Source: Desulfobacterales bacterium
GTDB lineage: Bacteria > Desulfobacterota > DSM-4660 > Desulfatiglandales > B25-G16
Reading direction: 5' to 3'
Assembly: GCA_013375335.1 (NCBI GenBank)
Contig: JABXJZ010000057.1
Span: 1 to 7,952 of the forward strand
DNA: 7,952 bases
Below, one piece after another: positions 1-5,640 of this stretch. The notes under the pieces are model-generated. The model was not told where the DNA came from. It searched no databases and saw only the letters and a list, made by a program, of their open reading frames with translations. How positions within the stretch are numbered: position 1 is the first letter of the stretch; every line of letters begins with the position of its first letter. Both the position numbers and the translations under genes were made by a program.

Positions 1-290
1 AACAGTGCAATACGTTGTTTAGATCGCTCAAGACTTTGGGTTCTCTTCAAGAACTCCCTGCTGAGTTTGGCTATTTTAGCTGCCTGGATTCTGTTTGCTC
101 GACGGGTATCAAAGTATTTGTTGGTAAAGTAAATGGTAGCCACAACATAGAAGACCAGGAACAGGGAGGCACATAATAAAAGGACGGAAGATATTGTAAA
201 TTTCCTGGCCTTACCGAGCTGGTTGAAGATCATGATTGTTAGAACCCCTTTGAGGCTTCTTGTCCCCTTTCTCCCGTCACTTTTTCTCAT
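1..290 (-). CDS. Membrane-anchored protein of unknown function, N-terminal 96 residues (runs off left edge)
   Basis: The frame is open from an ATG at 288-290 to the left edge with no stop, so only the N-terminus is present. A strong ribosome site (GGAGGG, about 4 bases before the ATG) supports the start. The first ~30 residues are basic. A single hydrophobic membrane segment follows at about residues 33-55, and then a highly polar Arg/Lys/Gln/Glu-rich helix (about 58-96) that could start a coiled coil. The basic N-terminus and one membrane segment suggest the protein stays anchored, with the C-terminal part outside the cytoplasm. The layout would fit a sensor kinase, cyclase or cell-envelope factor, but no catalytic domain is in view and I assign no function. 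A promoter lies at 348-376. The gene is clear; its product is unknown. Confidence 0.7.
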   Translation of the reverse strand, partial: MRKSDGRKGTRSLKGVLTIMIFNQLGKARKFTISSVLLLCASLFLVFYVVATIYFTNKYFDTRRANRIQAAKIAKLSREFLKRTQSLERSKQRIAL

Positions 291-347
291 AGTGCCCTCC
301 TTTAGGGTTACTCCTTGCGGTGAGAAACGTAAGAGGGAGGACTTGTA

Positions 348-376
348 ATTATATAGAAAAGGGATGGGGAAGTAAA
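348..376 (-). promoter_or_regulatory. Sigma70-like promoter for the leftward membrane protein gene
   Basis: Read on the minus strand there is a perfect -10 TATAAT (348-353), a 17-base spacer and a -35 TTTACT (371-376, 4 of 6 matches). Transcription would start near 341, giving an untranslated leader of about 50 bases before the ATG at 290. Confidence 0.6.
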
Positions 377-400
377 AGACTTAACGCCGGATCATCATCA

Positions 401-434
401 AAGGTGACACCTCATGTCACAGCAAGGTGATACC
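401..434. repeat. Pair of 11-bp direct repeats plus a 6-bp palindrome, possible operator
   Basis: AAGGTGACACC (401-411) and AAGGTGATACC (424-434) differ at one base and are 23 bp apart, about two helix turns. Between and overlapping them lies a perfect inverted repeat GTGACA/TGTCAC (404-409 and 415-420). A further inverted pair GATACCA (429-435) / TGGTATC (462-468) follows. The direct repeats lie 24 to 58 bp beyond the -35 box of the leftward promoter at 348-376, where activators often bind. They could equally be debris at the edge of the decayed integrase. No regulator is identified. Confidence 0.35.
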
Positions 435-489
435 ATATTGAGATTATTAAATATTTCTACGTGGTATCTCATAAGTAATTAGGAACCAA

Positions 490-828
490 TTGCGTTCTGA
501 ATATGTATTTTACGACAGCCAGGGAAGGCCGTTCAATCAAATTACGAGGTCCTTTCAAGCGAGTCTAGGGCGTGCAGGGATAGAAGCTTTCAGGTTCCAC
601 GACTTGAGGCACACCTTTGCACGCCACTTTGTGATGAGGGGAGGCTCTCTAAAGGAACTTCAAGAGCTGCTAGGCCACAAGACACTGACAATGGGGTATG
701 CTCATCTCTCCCAGGAGCACAAAAGGAAGGCAGTTAATCTTTTGAATGGACTAACTGCCCCGAAGGTGGTAAAGAGCAAGTGTCATATTTTCAAAATCCA
801 GCATTTCAAGGGGTGGCTAAGTTGTTGA
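490..828 (+). pseudogene. Tyrosine recombinase/integrase, C-terminal catalytic fragment
   Basis: This is the C-terminal half of a phage-type tyrosine integrase. It shows the box-II motif HDLRH (residues 37-41), LGH (61-63) and a YAHLS motif with the nucleophile Tyr70. Families of this type are usually 300-400 residues, with a SAM-like core-binding domain and the first catalytic Arg upstream. Both are missing here, and the frame meets a TAA at 472-474, so TTG490 is only a nominal start. From the LGH histidine to the tyrosine there are 7 residues rather than the usual 9, consistent with a 6-base in-frame deletion next to the active site. After residue ~90 the tail looks unrelated to the family. 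The fragment ends 6 bases from the 3' end of tRNA-Thr, a typical integration site. It is very probably an inactive remnant of an integrative element. Confidence 0.85.
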
Positions 829-837
829 AATTGCTGG
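798..837. repeat. Inverted repeat joining the integrase end to the tRNA-Thr 3' end (terminator or attachment-site relic)
   Basis: CCAGCATTTCAA (798-809) is the reverse complement of TTGAAATTGCTGG (825-837) apart from one bulged base. The right arm contains the complement of the tRNA CCA. On the minus strand this makes a ~12-bp stem directly after the mature tRNA, followed by a short ATTTTG run, so it could be a weak tRNA terminator. Its position across the integrase stop codon and the tRNA end also suits an attachment-site remnant. The sequence alone does not decide between them. Confidence 0.5.
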
Positions 838-910
838 AGCCACCGGGCGGGGTCGAACCGCCGACATCCTCATTACGAGTGAGGTGCTCTACCAGCTGAG
901 CTACGGTGGC
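835..910 (-). tRNA. tRNA-Thr (anticodon CGU)
   Basis: On the minus strand the sequence folds as a complete 76-base cloverleaf. The acceptor stem is GCCACCG/CGGTGGC, the D stem GCTC/GAGC, the anticodon stem CCTCA/TGAGG with loop CTCGTAA (anticodon CGT, reading ACG), and the T stem GGCGG/CCGCC with loop TTCGACC. The discriminator is T and the CCA end is encoded in the DNA. The loop has the expected T33. It has its own promoter at 925-953, and its 3' end abuts the integrase remnant. Confidence 0.97.
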
Positions 911-924
911 CTTTTTATTTCATA

Positions 925-953
925 TCTATACGTTTTTTAACAGATACAGTCCA
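925..953 (-). promoter_or_regulatory. Probable promoter of tRNA-Thr
   Basis: On the minus strand: -35 TGGACT (948-953), a 17-base spacer, and -10 TATAGA (925-930), each 4 of 6 consensus matches with ideal spacing. The start would fall about 7 bases upstream of the tRNA 5' end. Confidence 0.45.
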
Positions 954-966
954 CCCTTTTTATACA

Positions 967-1137
967 CTTACATAGCACAAAGAAATCTGCCGCTAACCCT
1001 TCGAAGGCGGGGGATCCTCTAGCAAAAGGGGTGGGTACCTCTCCCTGAGCCAACTGACGTCGCCCCGAGGAAATTGCCACTGCCCTACTTTTGAACATTG
1101 CTGGTTTTCTGAAAAGCAGATCATGCAAGGATGTAAG
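967..1137 (-). ncRNA. ssrS: Probable 6S RNA (RNA polymerase-binding regulatory RNA)
   Basis: 6S RNA binds sigma70-RNA polymerase holoenzyme as an open-promoter mimic and is usually 160-200 nt long. This 171-base stretch is closed by perfect complements CTTACAT/ATGTAAG (967-973, 1131-1137) and ATCTGC/GCAGAT (985-990, 1116-1121). Inside these, AACC/GGTT (995-998, 1103-1106) and an imperfect stem of 1000-1006 with 1088-1095 can pair, leaving a large interrupted rod with an apical CCTC/GAGG arm (1038-1041, 1067-1070). The minus strand carries pieces I recall from proteobacterial 6S RNAs: ACCCACC on the 3' side of the apical arm, GAAGGGTTAGCGGC before the closing stem, and ATGTTC on the 5' side. 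A -10-like TATAAG lies upstream at 1161-1166, without a good -35. The strand and exact ends are inferred; a plus-strand pyrF leader is the main alternative. Confidence 0.6.
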
Positions 1138-1139
1138 AG

Positions 1140-1865
1140 GTGAAAAGACCAAAGGACTACCTTATATTCCCATTAGATGTCGCAACATATGAAGAGGCAC
1201 TCCGGTACGTGGAGCTCCTCAAGGAACATGTTGGCCTTTTCAAAGTCGGCCTTGAACTCTTTGTGAGCGCTGGACCCAAGATCCTCAGGGCAATCAGAGA
1301 GAGGAGTGAGGCAGGCACATTCCTTGATCTCAAGTTTCACGATATACCCGCCACTGTCAAAAACGCCTTCCTCGCAGCAAGCGCCCATGGGGTTACCTAT
1401 ACGACCGTACACTGTGATGAGGGCAGGGGTCTTCTCCGCTCTGTTGTTGAAAACAGTCCTTCAGGTACCAAGATACTGGCTGTCACCGTGCTCACTAGCC
1501 TTGAAAGCAAGGATTTAAAGGAGTTAGGCTACAAGGATAGATATGTTAACAATATCACCGAGCTGGTCATGCTAAAGGCCAGAATCGCTAAGGAGGCTGG
1601 CTGTTCCGGCGTTGTCTGCTCCGGCCTGGAGGTCGAAGAGGTCAAGGCCGAATTGGGAAGGGATTTCCTCGTGGTGACCCCTGGTATCAGGCCCGCGTGG
1701 TCTCTGGTGGGAAAGGACGATCAAAAGAGGATCATCACTCCTCAGCAGGCAATAAAAAGTGGAGCCGATTACATAGTGGTAGGCAGACCAATCCGAACAG
1801 CTGAAAAACCGATTGAGGCAGCGAAAAGGGTTTTGGATGAAATCGAGATGGCAATCTCGGAATAA
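1140..1865 (+). CDS. pyrF: Orotidine 5'-phosphate decarboxylase
   Basis: It decarboxylates orotidine 5'-monophosphate to UMP, the last step of de novo pyrimidine synthesis, in the cytoplasm. The 241-residue length is normal for the bacterial single-domain TIM-barrel enzyme. The catalytic D-x-K-x-x-D motif is intact (FLDLKFHDIP, with Asp63, Lys65, Asp68). Asp13 and Lys35 are present on the first strands, and the phosphate-binding elements TPGIRP (180-185) and VVGRPI (214-218) are present near the end. The start is GTG1140 with AAGGA about 8 bases upstream. No other pyrimidine gene is adjacent. The gene is convergent with nrdG (37-base gap, no evident terminator) and head to head with the probable 6S RNA, whose 5' end covers the pyrF ribosome site region. 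No clear pyrF promoter was found. Confidence 0.96.
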   Translation: MKRPKDYLIFPLDVATYEEALRYVELLKEHVGLFKVGLELFVSAGPKILRAIRERSEAGTFLDLKFHDIPATVKNAFLAASAHGVTYTTVHCDEGRGLLRSVVENSPSGTKILAVTVLTSLESKDLKELGYKDRYVNNITELVMLKARIAKEAGCSGVVCSGLEVEEVKAELGRDFLVVTPGIRPAWSLVGKDDQKRIITPQQAIKSGADYIVVGRPIRTAEKPIEAAKRVLDEIEMAISE

Positions 1866-1902
1866 ATGTCTGCCCAATCTATTTAATACTAATGTATACG
1901 GG

Positions 1903-2601
1903 TTACCTTACAACACATCGCTGGACGAAACCCTCCATTATCCCCTTGTAGGAATGTATCTCTTCATCAGGGCAACCCGGTATATCCACAAACTGCTCCT
2001 CTAAGGCCTTAGAGGGAACAAATCTTTGCAAGACATAGAGACGGGAATTCTCTATTAACCGGCCGATCTTATAGAAATCATCCTTTTCAAAAAGGGCCCC
2101 TGCAACAGTGGTCCTGAATTCATAATCCAATCCCGAATCCATAATAGATCTGATACTGTCAACAATCCTGGCCTTGTCTATCCTTCTCTTGACTATCTGT
2201 TCATACTTATCCAGAGATGTCTTTATGTCCATGGCAATGTAATCTATGGATTCAGATTGTATTATCTTCTCCAGCCTTGAGGGAAAACTTCCATTGGTAT
2301 CCAATTTGACGAGATATCCCAATTCCTTCACTGCTGATAGAAAATGCTCTAACTCAGACTGCAAAAGGGGTTCTCCGCCGGTTATTGTCACCGCATCAAG
2401 CCTTCCCCTTCGTCGGTCCAAAAACGACAGTATCTCTTCCTCCTTCAATCCATCTGAAACGACGCTCTTCCGTCGAGGGCTGACAAGCTCTGGATTGTGG
2501 CAATAAGGGCACCTGAAATTGCACCCCTGGGTAAAGACACTTGCGCAGATTTTATCTGGATAATCAACGAGAGAGAATCTCTGAAAGCCCCCTATGTTCA
2601 T
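1903..2601 (-). CDS. nrdG: Anaerobic ribonucleoside-triphosphate reductase activating protein (radical SAM)
   Basis: This is an iron-sulfur radical-SAM enzyme that cleaves S-adenosylmethionine and abstracts hydrogen from the glycine of NrdD, creating the glycyl radical. Its 232 residues include the cluster motif C-x3-C-x2-C (GCNFRCPYC, Cys27/31/34) and the SAM-binding GGE motif (TITGGEP, residues 73-79). The N-terminal FSLVDYPDK stretch is typical of the longer NrdG/PflA-like subgroup found next to nrdD in many anaerobes, rather than the ~155-residue E. coli form. ATG2601 follows the nrdD stop by only 3 bases, with an AAGG ribosome site inside the end of nrdD, so the two are almost certainly co-transcribed and translationally coupled. 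A pyruvate formate-lyase activase is the alternative reading but is unlikely given the partner. Confidence 0.95.
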   Translation of the reverse strand: MNIGGFQRFSLVDYPDKICASVFTQGCNFRCPYCHNPELVSPRRKSVVSDGLKEEEILSFLDRRRGRLDAVTITGGEPLLQSELEHFLSAVKELGYLVKLDTNGSFPSRLEKIIQSESIDYIAMDIKTSLDKYEQIVKRRIDKARIVDSIRSIMDSGLDYEFRTTVAGALFEKDDFYKIGRLIENSRLYVLQRFVPSKALEEQFVDIPGCPDEEIHSYKGIMEGFVQRCVVR

Positions 2602-2604
2602 GGC

Positions 2605-4683
2605 TCAGACCTTAAACATCCTTCTCGCCTTGAACTCCTCTTGCTTTCCCCTGTTCCACTGTTTCAAAGGCCTGAGATAACCAACCACCCTGGAGTAAAT
2701 CTCACATTCAGCACCACATCTCTGGCATATCGCATGTTCTCCATTTACATATCCATGAAGGGGGCACACGCTAAATGTGGGAGTGATGGTAAAATAAGGG
2801 AGATGGTAATTCTCACAGATCTTGCGTACCAACGATTTGACACTCCCCGGATTAACAATCCTCTCACCCGCATAGATATGCAACACCGTTCCCCCTGTGT
2901 ATCTCTGCTGGATATCATCCTGCAAATCCAGGGCCTCGAAGACATCATCCGTGAAGCTAACGGGCAGATGAGTAGAATTGGTGTAGAAGCACTGACCCGC
3001 ATCTCCGTTGCCTGCGGATATAATGTCAGGGTGTCTTTCCTTATCAATCTTCGCCAGGCTGTATGAGGTCCCCTCTGCTGGGGTAGCCTCGAGATTGTAA
3101 TTATTACCCGTCTCCTTCTGAAAATCTATCAGTATCTCCCTCATGAAGTCCAAGACCGCGATAGTAAATTCCCTCCCCTCTCTATCACCAATGGTCTTGC
3201 CAAGGAAGTTTCGGCAGGCCTCATTCATTCCAACAAGCCCAATGGTGGAGAAATGATTCTTCCAGTATTCATCAAACCTCTCCTTTACATTCCTCAAATA
3301 GTATTTTGTATAAGGATAGAGACCGCTGTCTGTGAATCTTTCCAGGACCTTTCTCTTTATCTCCAAACTCTCTTTGGCCAGGATCATCAAGTGTCTCAAT
3401 CGGTTGAAGAACTCCTCCTCTCTCCCACTTAAGTAACCAATCCGTGGCATATTAATTGTGACAACACCAATAGAGCCAGTTAAGGGATTTGAGCCAAAGA
3501 GCCCCCCTCCTCTCTTCTCTAACTGACGATTATCTATTCTCAACCTACAACACATGCTTCTAGCGTCGGCGGGGTTCATGTCTGAATTTACAAAATTGGA
3601 AAAATAGGGAACCCCGTACTTGGCCGTCATCTCCCATAGATCTTGGAGGATAGGGCTATCCCAGTCAAATTCCCTCGTAATATTGTAGGTCGGGATGGGA
3701 AAGGTAAAGACCCTCCCCCTCGCATCGCCCTCCGCCATTACCTCTAAGAATGCCTTGTTAAACAAATCCATCTCCTTCTGAAAATCCCCATAGGTAACGA
3801 CTTGTGCCTCTCCTCCAATAATGACACGCTGCTCTGCATAGTATTCAGGCACCCGAAGATCCAACGTGACATTCGTAAAAGGGGTCTGGAATCCAACCCT
3901 TGTGGGCACATTTATATTGAAAATGAACTCCTGTAAGGCCTGCTTTACCCCTTTATAATCCAACCCGTCGAATCGCACGAAAGGCGCCAGCAACGTATCG
4001 AAATTAGAGAATGCCTGGGCACCTGCCGCCTCCCCTTGCAGCGTATAAAAGAAATTTACGACCTGTCCCAATGCACTCCGTAGGTGTCTGGCTGGCCTGC
4101 TTTCTACCTTTCCCCATACCCCTCTGAATCCCTCAACCAATAAGTCAAACAGGTCCCACCCCACACAGTAGACGGAGAGGAGGTTCAGATCATGAATGTG
4201 AAAATCACCCCCTGTGTCCGCCTCCCTAATCTCCGGAGAGTAGATCTCATTCAGCCAATATACCTTGCTCACCTCTGAGGAAACATAGTTATTCAATCCC
4301 TGAAGAGAGAATGCCATATTGCTGTTCTCATTAACCCTCCAGTCCGTCCTCTTTAGATATTGATCCACTAATGCAACGCTTGCCTTATTGGTGATCTCTC
4401 TTATCCTTGCGTGCTGATCCCTGTAGATAATATAGGCCTTGGCCGTCTTGCGATAAGTAGAGGAAAGCAACACCTCCTCGACAATGTCCTGAATTTCCTC
4501 CACTGTCGGGGTCTTATCACCAATCACCTGCTGGGCAAGGTTCAAGACCTTGATAGTAAGCCTCTTAGCGACCTTCTCGTCAAACTCCCCTGTTGCCTTT
4601 CCAGCTTTGGCAATGGCATTGGTAATCTTCTTGGCCTCGAAGGCAACTGTCTTGCCATCCCTCTTTTCTACCTCCCTGAACAT
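2605..4683 (-). CDS. nrdD: Anaerobic (class III) ribonucleoside-triphosphate reductase
   Basis: It reduces ribonucleotides to deoxyribonucleotides without oxygen, using a glycyl radical made by NrdG. From the ATG at 4683 it is 692 residues, a normal family length. An ATP-cone regulatory domain covers about residues 1-95. The glycyl-radical barrel follows, with the active-site pair Met-Cys-Cys (377-379), the loop GGGLFGSNPLTG (392-403) and a conserved-looking Cys173 in YCVGWDL that may be the second active-site thiol. Near the end there are four zinc-ligand cysteines (640, 653, 656, 660). The radical motif RVVGYLRP follows, with Gly668, then WNRGK. The frame is open for 20 more residues upstream to an ATG at 4743. 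I prefer 4683 because GGAGAAGG stands just before it, the ATP cone begins there, and the upstream ATG has no ribosome site and lies in a structured leader. It is first in the operon with nrdG; the promoter is at 4845-4873. Confidence 0.96.
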   Translation of the reverse strand: MFREVEKRDGKTVAFEAKKITNAIAKAGKATGEFDEKVAKRLTIKVLNLAQQVIGDKTPTVEEIQDIVEEVLLSSTYRKTAKAYIIYRDQHARIREITNKASVALVDQYLKRTDWRVNENSNMAFSLQGLNNYVSSEVSKVYWLNEIYSPEIREADTGGDFHIHDLNLLSVYCVGWDLFDLLVEGFRGVWGKVESRPARHLRSALGQVVNFFYTLQGEAAGAQAFSNFDTLLAPFVRFDGLDYKGVKQALQEFIFNINVPTRVGFQTPFTNVTLDLRVPEYYAEQRVIIGGEAQVVTYGDFQKEMDLFNKAFLEVMAEGDARGRVFTFPIPTYNITREFDWDSPILQDLWEMTAKYGVPYFSNFVNSDMNPADARSMCCRLRIDNRQLEKRGGGLFGSNPLTGSIGVVTINMPRIGYLSGREEEFFNRLRHLMILAKESLEIKRKVLERFTDSGLYPYTKYYLRNVKERFDEYWKNHFSTIGLVGMNEACRNFLGKTIGDREGREFTIAVLDFMREILIDFQKETGNNYNLEATPAEGTSYSLAKIDKERHPDIISAGNGDAGQCFYTNSTHLPVSFTDDVFEALDLQDDIQQRYTGGTVLHIYAGERIVNPGSVKSLVRKICENYHLPYFTITPTFSVCPLHGYVNGEHAICQRCGAECEIYSRVVGYLRPLKQWNRGKQEEFKARRMFKV

Positions 4684-4741
4684 GACACCTTCTCCCAAAG
4701 TAGCATTATTTCTGGTCAGAACCGCCTCCGGAATACAAAGC

Positions 4742-4823
4742 ATCGCCCCGGTAGCTAGTATAAGGTGAGATCAAGCGCAGTCGGCACAAGGGGCCGACTT
4801 TCGGGTCGTGGTCCCCAGGCGAT
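4742..4823 (-). promoter_or_regulatory. Structured 5' leader of nrdDG with competing hairpins (candidate cis-regulatory RNA)
   Basis: In the nrdD transcript, AUCGCC (4823-4818) pairs perfectly with GGCGAU (4747-4742), closing an 82-nt domain. Inside it two hairpins compete for bases 4793-4799. Hairpin A spans 4816-4790: GGGG-A-CC-AC-GAC, a CCGAAA loop, then GUCGGCCCC, giving 9 pairs with bulges. Hairpin B is a perfect 7-bp stem AGUCGGC/GCCGACU (4799-4793, 4785-4779) with a 7-base loop. The domain ends about 58 bases before the preferred start codon. Neither hairpin is followed by a U-run, so control of translation or RNA stability would be more likely than termination. I do not recognise it as a known riboswitch class. 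Confidence 0.4.
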
Positions 4824-4844
4824 TTCCACAAGATGTTGTATGAG

Positions 4845-4873
4845 ACTATAATTAATATCCCATATAAAGTCAA
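4845..4873 (-). promoter_or_regulatory. Sigma70-like promoter of the nrdD-nrdG operon
   Basis: On the minus strand: -35 TTGACT (4868-4873, 5 of 6), a 17-base spacer and -10 TATAGT (4845-4850, 5 of 6). Transcription should start near 4838, leaving about 155 nt of leader before the nrdD ATG at 4683. I did not find a convincing NrdR box overlapping it. Confidence 0.65.
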
Positions 4874-4993
4874 TACAGAAAGAACTCCAAAATAATAACC
4901 AACTATATCCCTTTATGTTCCGGTCTCCTTGGAAGGTCTTGAAGCGAATGACTGTCCCTTGCCATTGACAACCCCTATCAAAATTGTGATGAA

Positions 4994-5110
4994 ATGATAT
5001 GCTCTGGTAATACCCCGAAGAGCGTGGAGGAAAATCTACCTCAAGAGGGAGTGGCCTTTGACCATGGAGTGTCAGAGTGGCTAGAAAGGGAAAAGAAAGA
5101 AGACATCTGA
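4994..5110 (+). CDS. Possible 38-codon small ORF overlapping the start of the GNAT gene
   Basis: An ATG at 4994 opens 38 codons to a TGA at 5108-5110, and the frame is open further upstream to 4952. The peptide is acidic and hydrophilic (Glu-rich, ending WLEREKKEDI), with no membrane segment or recognised domain. Its codon choice (GAG, GAA, AGG, AAG, GTG) resembles the flanking genes. It overlaps the GNAT start by 34 bases in another frame, and the GNAT ribosome site lies inside it, which would permit translational coupling. No good ribosome site precedes the ATG. It could instead be a remnant of a longer N-terminus or simple chance. Confidence 0.25.
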   Translation: MICSGNTPKSVEENLPQEGVAFDHGVSEWLEREKKEDI

Positions 5111-5547
5111 AACGTAGGGAACTCGTTCGGGTAGCATGCGAAGAGGACTGTACTTTTATTCGCACCCTTTCAGGTGAAGTCTTTTCCGTATTTGGTGAGT
5201 ATAGCGAGATCATACCCCAGTGGTTTGCAAATCAAGATGTCATTACGCTCGTTTACGTTAAGAATGGACTTCCAGTGGGCTTCGCTATGCTTTATGTTCT
5301 CAGTGGAGAAATACTGGCTATTGCAGTGCTTCCCGCCTTTCACAGGAGAGGAATCGGTTCTGCTCTGCTCGACCACATACAGCTGCTTGCTAGCCAGCTT
5401 GGCCTGAGGAAACTCTCACTCCATACCGCCAAGGAGAATGATGTAGCCCGTTTGTTCTTTCAGAAGGCTGGTTTCACGGTTATTGGGGCCCAAGAAGATT
5501 ATTATCCCAAAGGTCAGCAGGCGCTGATAATTTCGAAGTGCATTTAG
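5077..5547 (+). CDS. GNAT-family N-acetyltransferase
   Basis: The protein belongs to the acetyl-CoA-dependent Gcn5-related acetyltransferases; its substrate cannot be read from sequence. In 156 residues it shows the beta4 strand LAIAVLP (80-86), the pyrophosphate-binding loop HRRGIGSALL (89-98, fitting R/Q-x-x-G-x-G/A), and the C-terminal ENDVARLFFQKAGF element (120-133) typical of RimI-like members. The start is GTG5077, with GGAG seven bases upstream; an in-frame stop at 5059-5061 limits any extension. The first ~15 residues are very basic and precede the usual fold start. It is a single gene ending at the strong terminator at 5565-5597. A TTGACA at 4965-4970 could be a -35, but no good -10 follows. 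RimI itself is possible but not favoured. Confidence 0.88.
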   Translation: MARKGKERRHLKRRELVRVACEEDCTFIRTLSGEVFSVFGEYSEIIPQWFANQDVITLVYVKNGLPVGFAMLYVLSGEILAIAVLPAFHRRGIGSALLDHIQLLASQLGLRKLSLHTAKENDVARLFFQKAGFTVIGAQEDYYPKGQQALIISKCI

Positions 5548-5564
5548 GGAGGAGCACCTTGGTC

Positions 5565-5599
5565 AACAAAAAGGGGGCGCTTGGCCCCCTTTTTGTTTT
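5565..5599. terminator. Strong bidirectional intrinsic terminator
   Basis: A perfect 14-bp stem AACAAAAAGGGGGC / GCCCCCTTTTTGTT (5565-5578, 5584-5597) has a 5-base loop GCTTG. It ends in a T-run on both strands. It can stop the rightward GNAT transcript (18 bases after its stop) and the leftward transporter transcript (about 40 bases after its stop). Confidence 0.92.
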
Positions 5600-5640
5600 C
5601 TAGCAGTCAACCATTGAAAGCGAGATTCCTATCCCTTAAC

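Noticed and set aside
937..1152. A 71-codon minus-strand ORF between tRNA-Thr and pyrF
   Set aside because: It lies in the structured region read as 6S RNA, has no recognisable protein features and overlaps the pyrF start; treated as chance.
1866..1902. Terminator between convergent pyrF and nrdG
   Set aside because: The 37-base gap has no stem with a T-run; I see no terminator there.
4742..4823. tRNA-like look of the nrdD leader region on the plus strand (a 7-bp arm with a 7-base loop, GGTAGCTAG near one end)
   Set aside because: No T33 in the loop, no GG-TTCGA-type T arm and no proper D arm; it does not fold as a cloverleaf.
4838..4880. NrdR box near the nrdD promoter
   Set aside because: The region is AT-rich, but no pair of 16-bp sites resembling ACACWATATATWGTGT can be seen.
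4965..4995. TTGACA (4965-4970) as a -35 box for the GNAT gene
   Set aside because: The -35 is perfect, but no acceptable -10 lies 16-18 bases downstream; the best match needs a 19-base spacer.
4755..5213. A 152-codon minus-strand ORF upstream of nrdD
   Set aside because: It runs antisense through the GNAT start and over the nrdD promoter and leader, with no domain or ribosome site; considered spurious.
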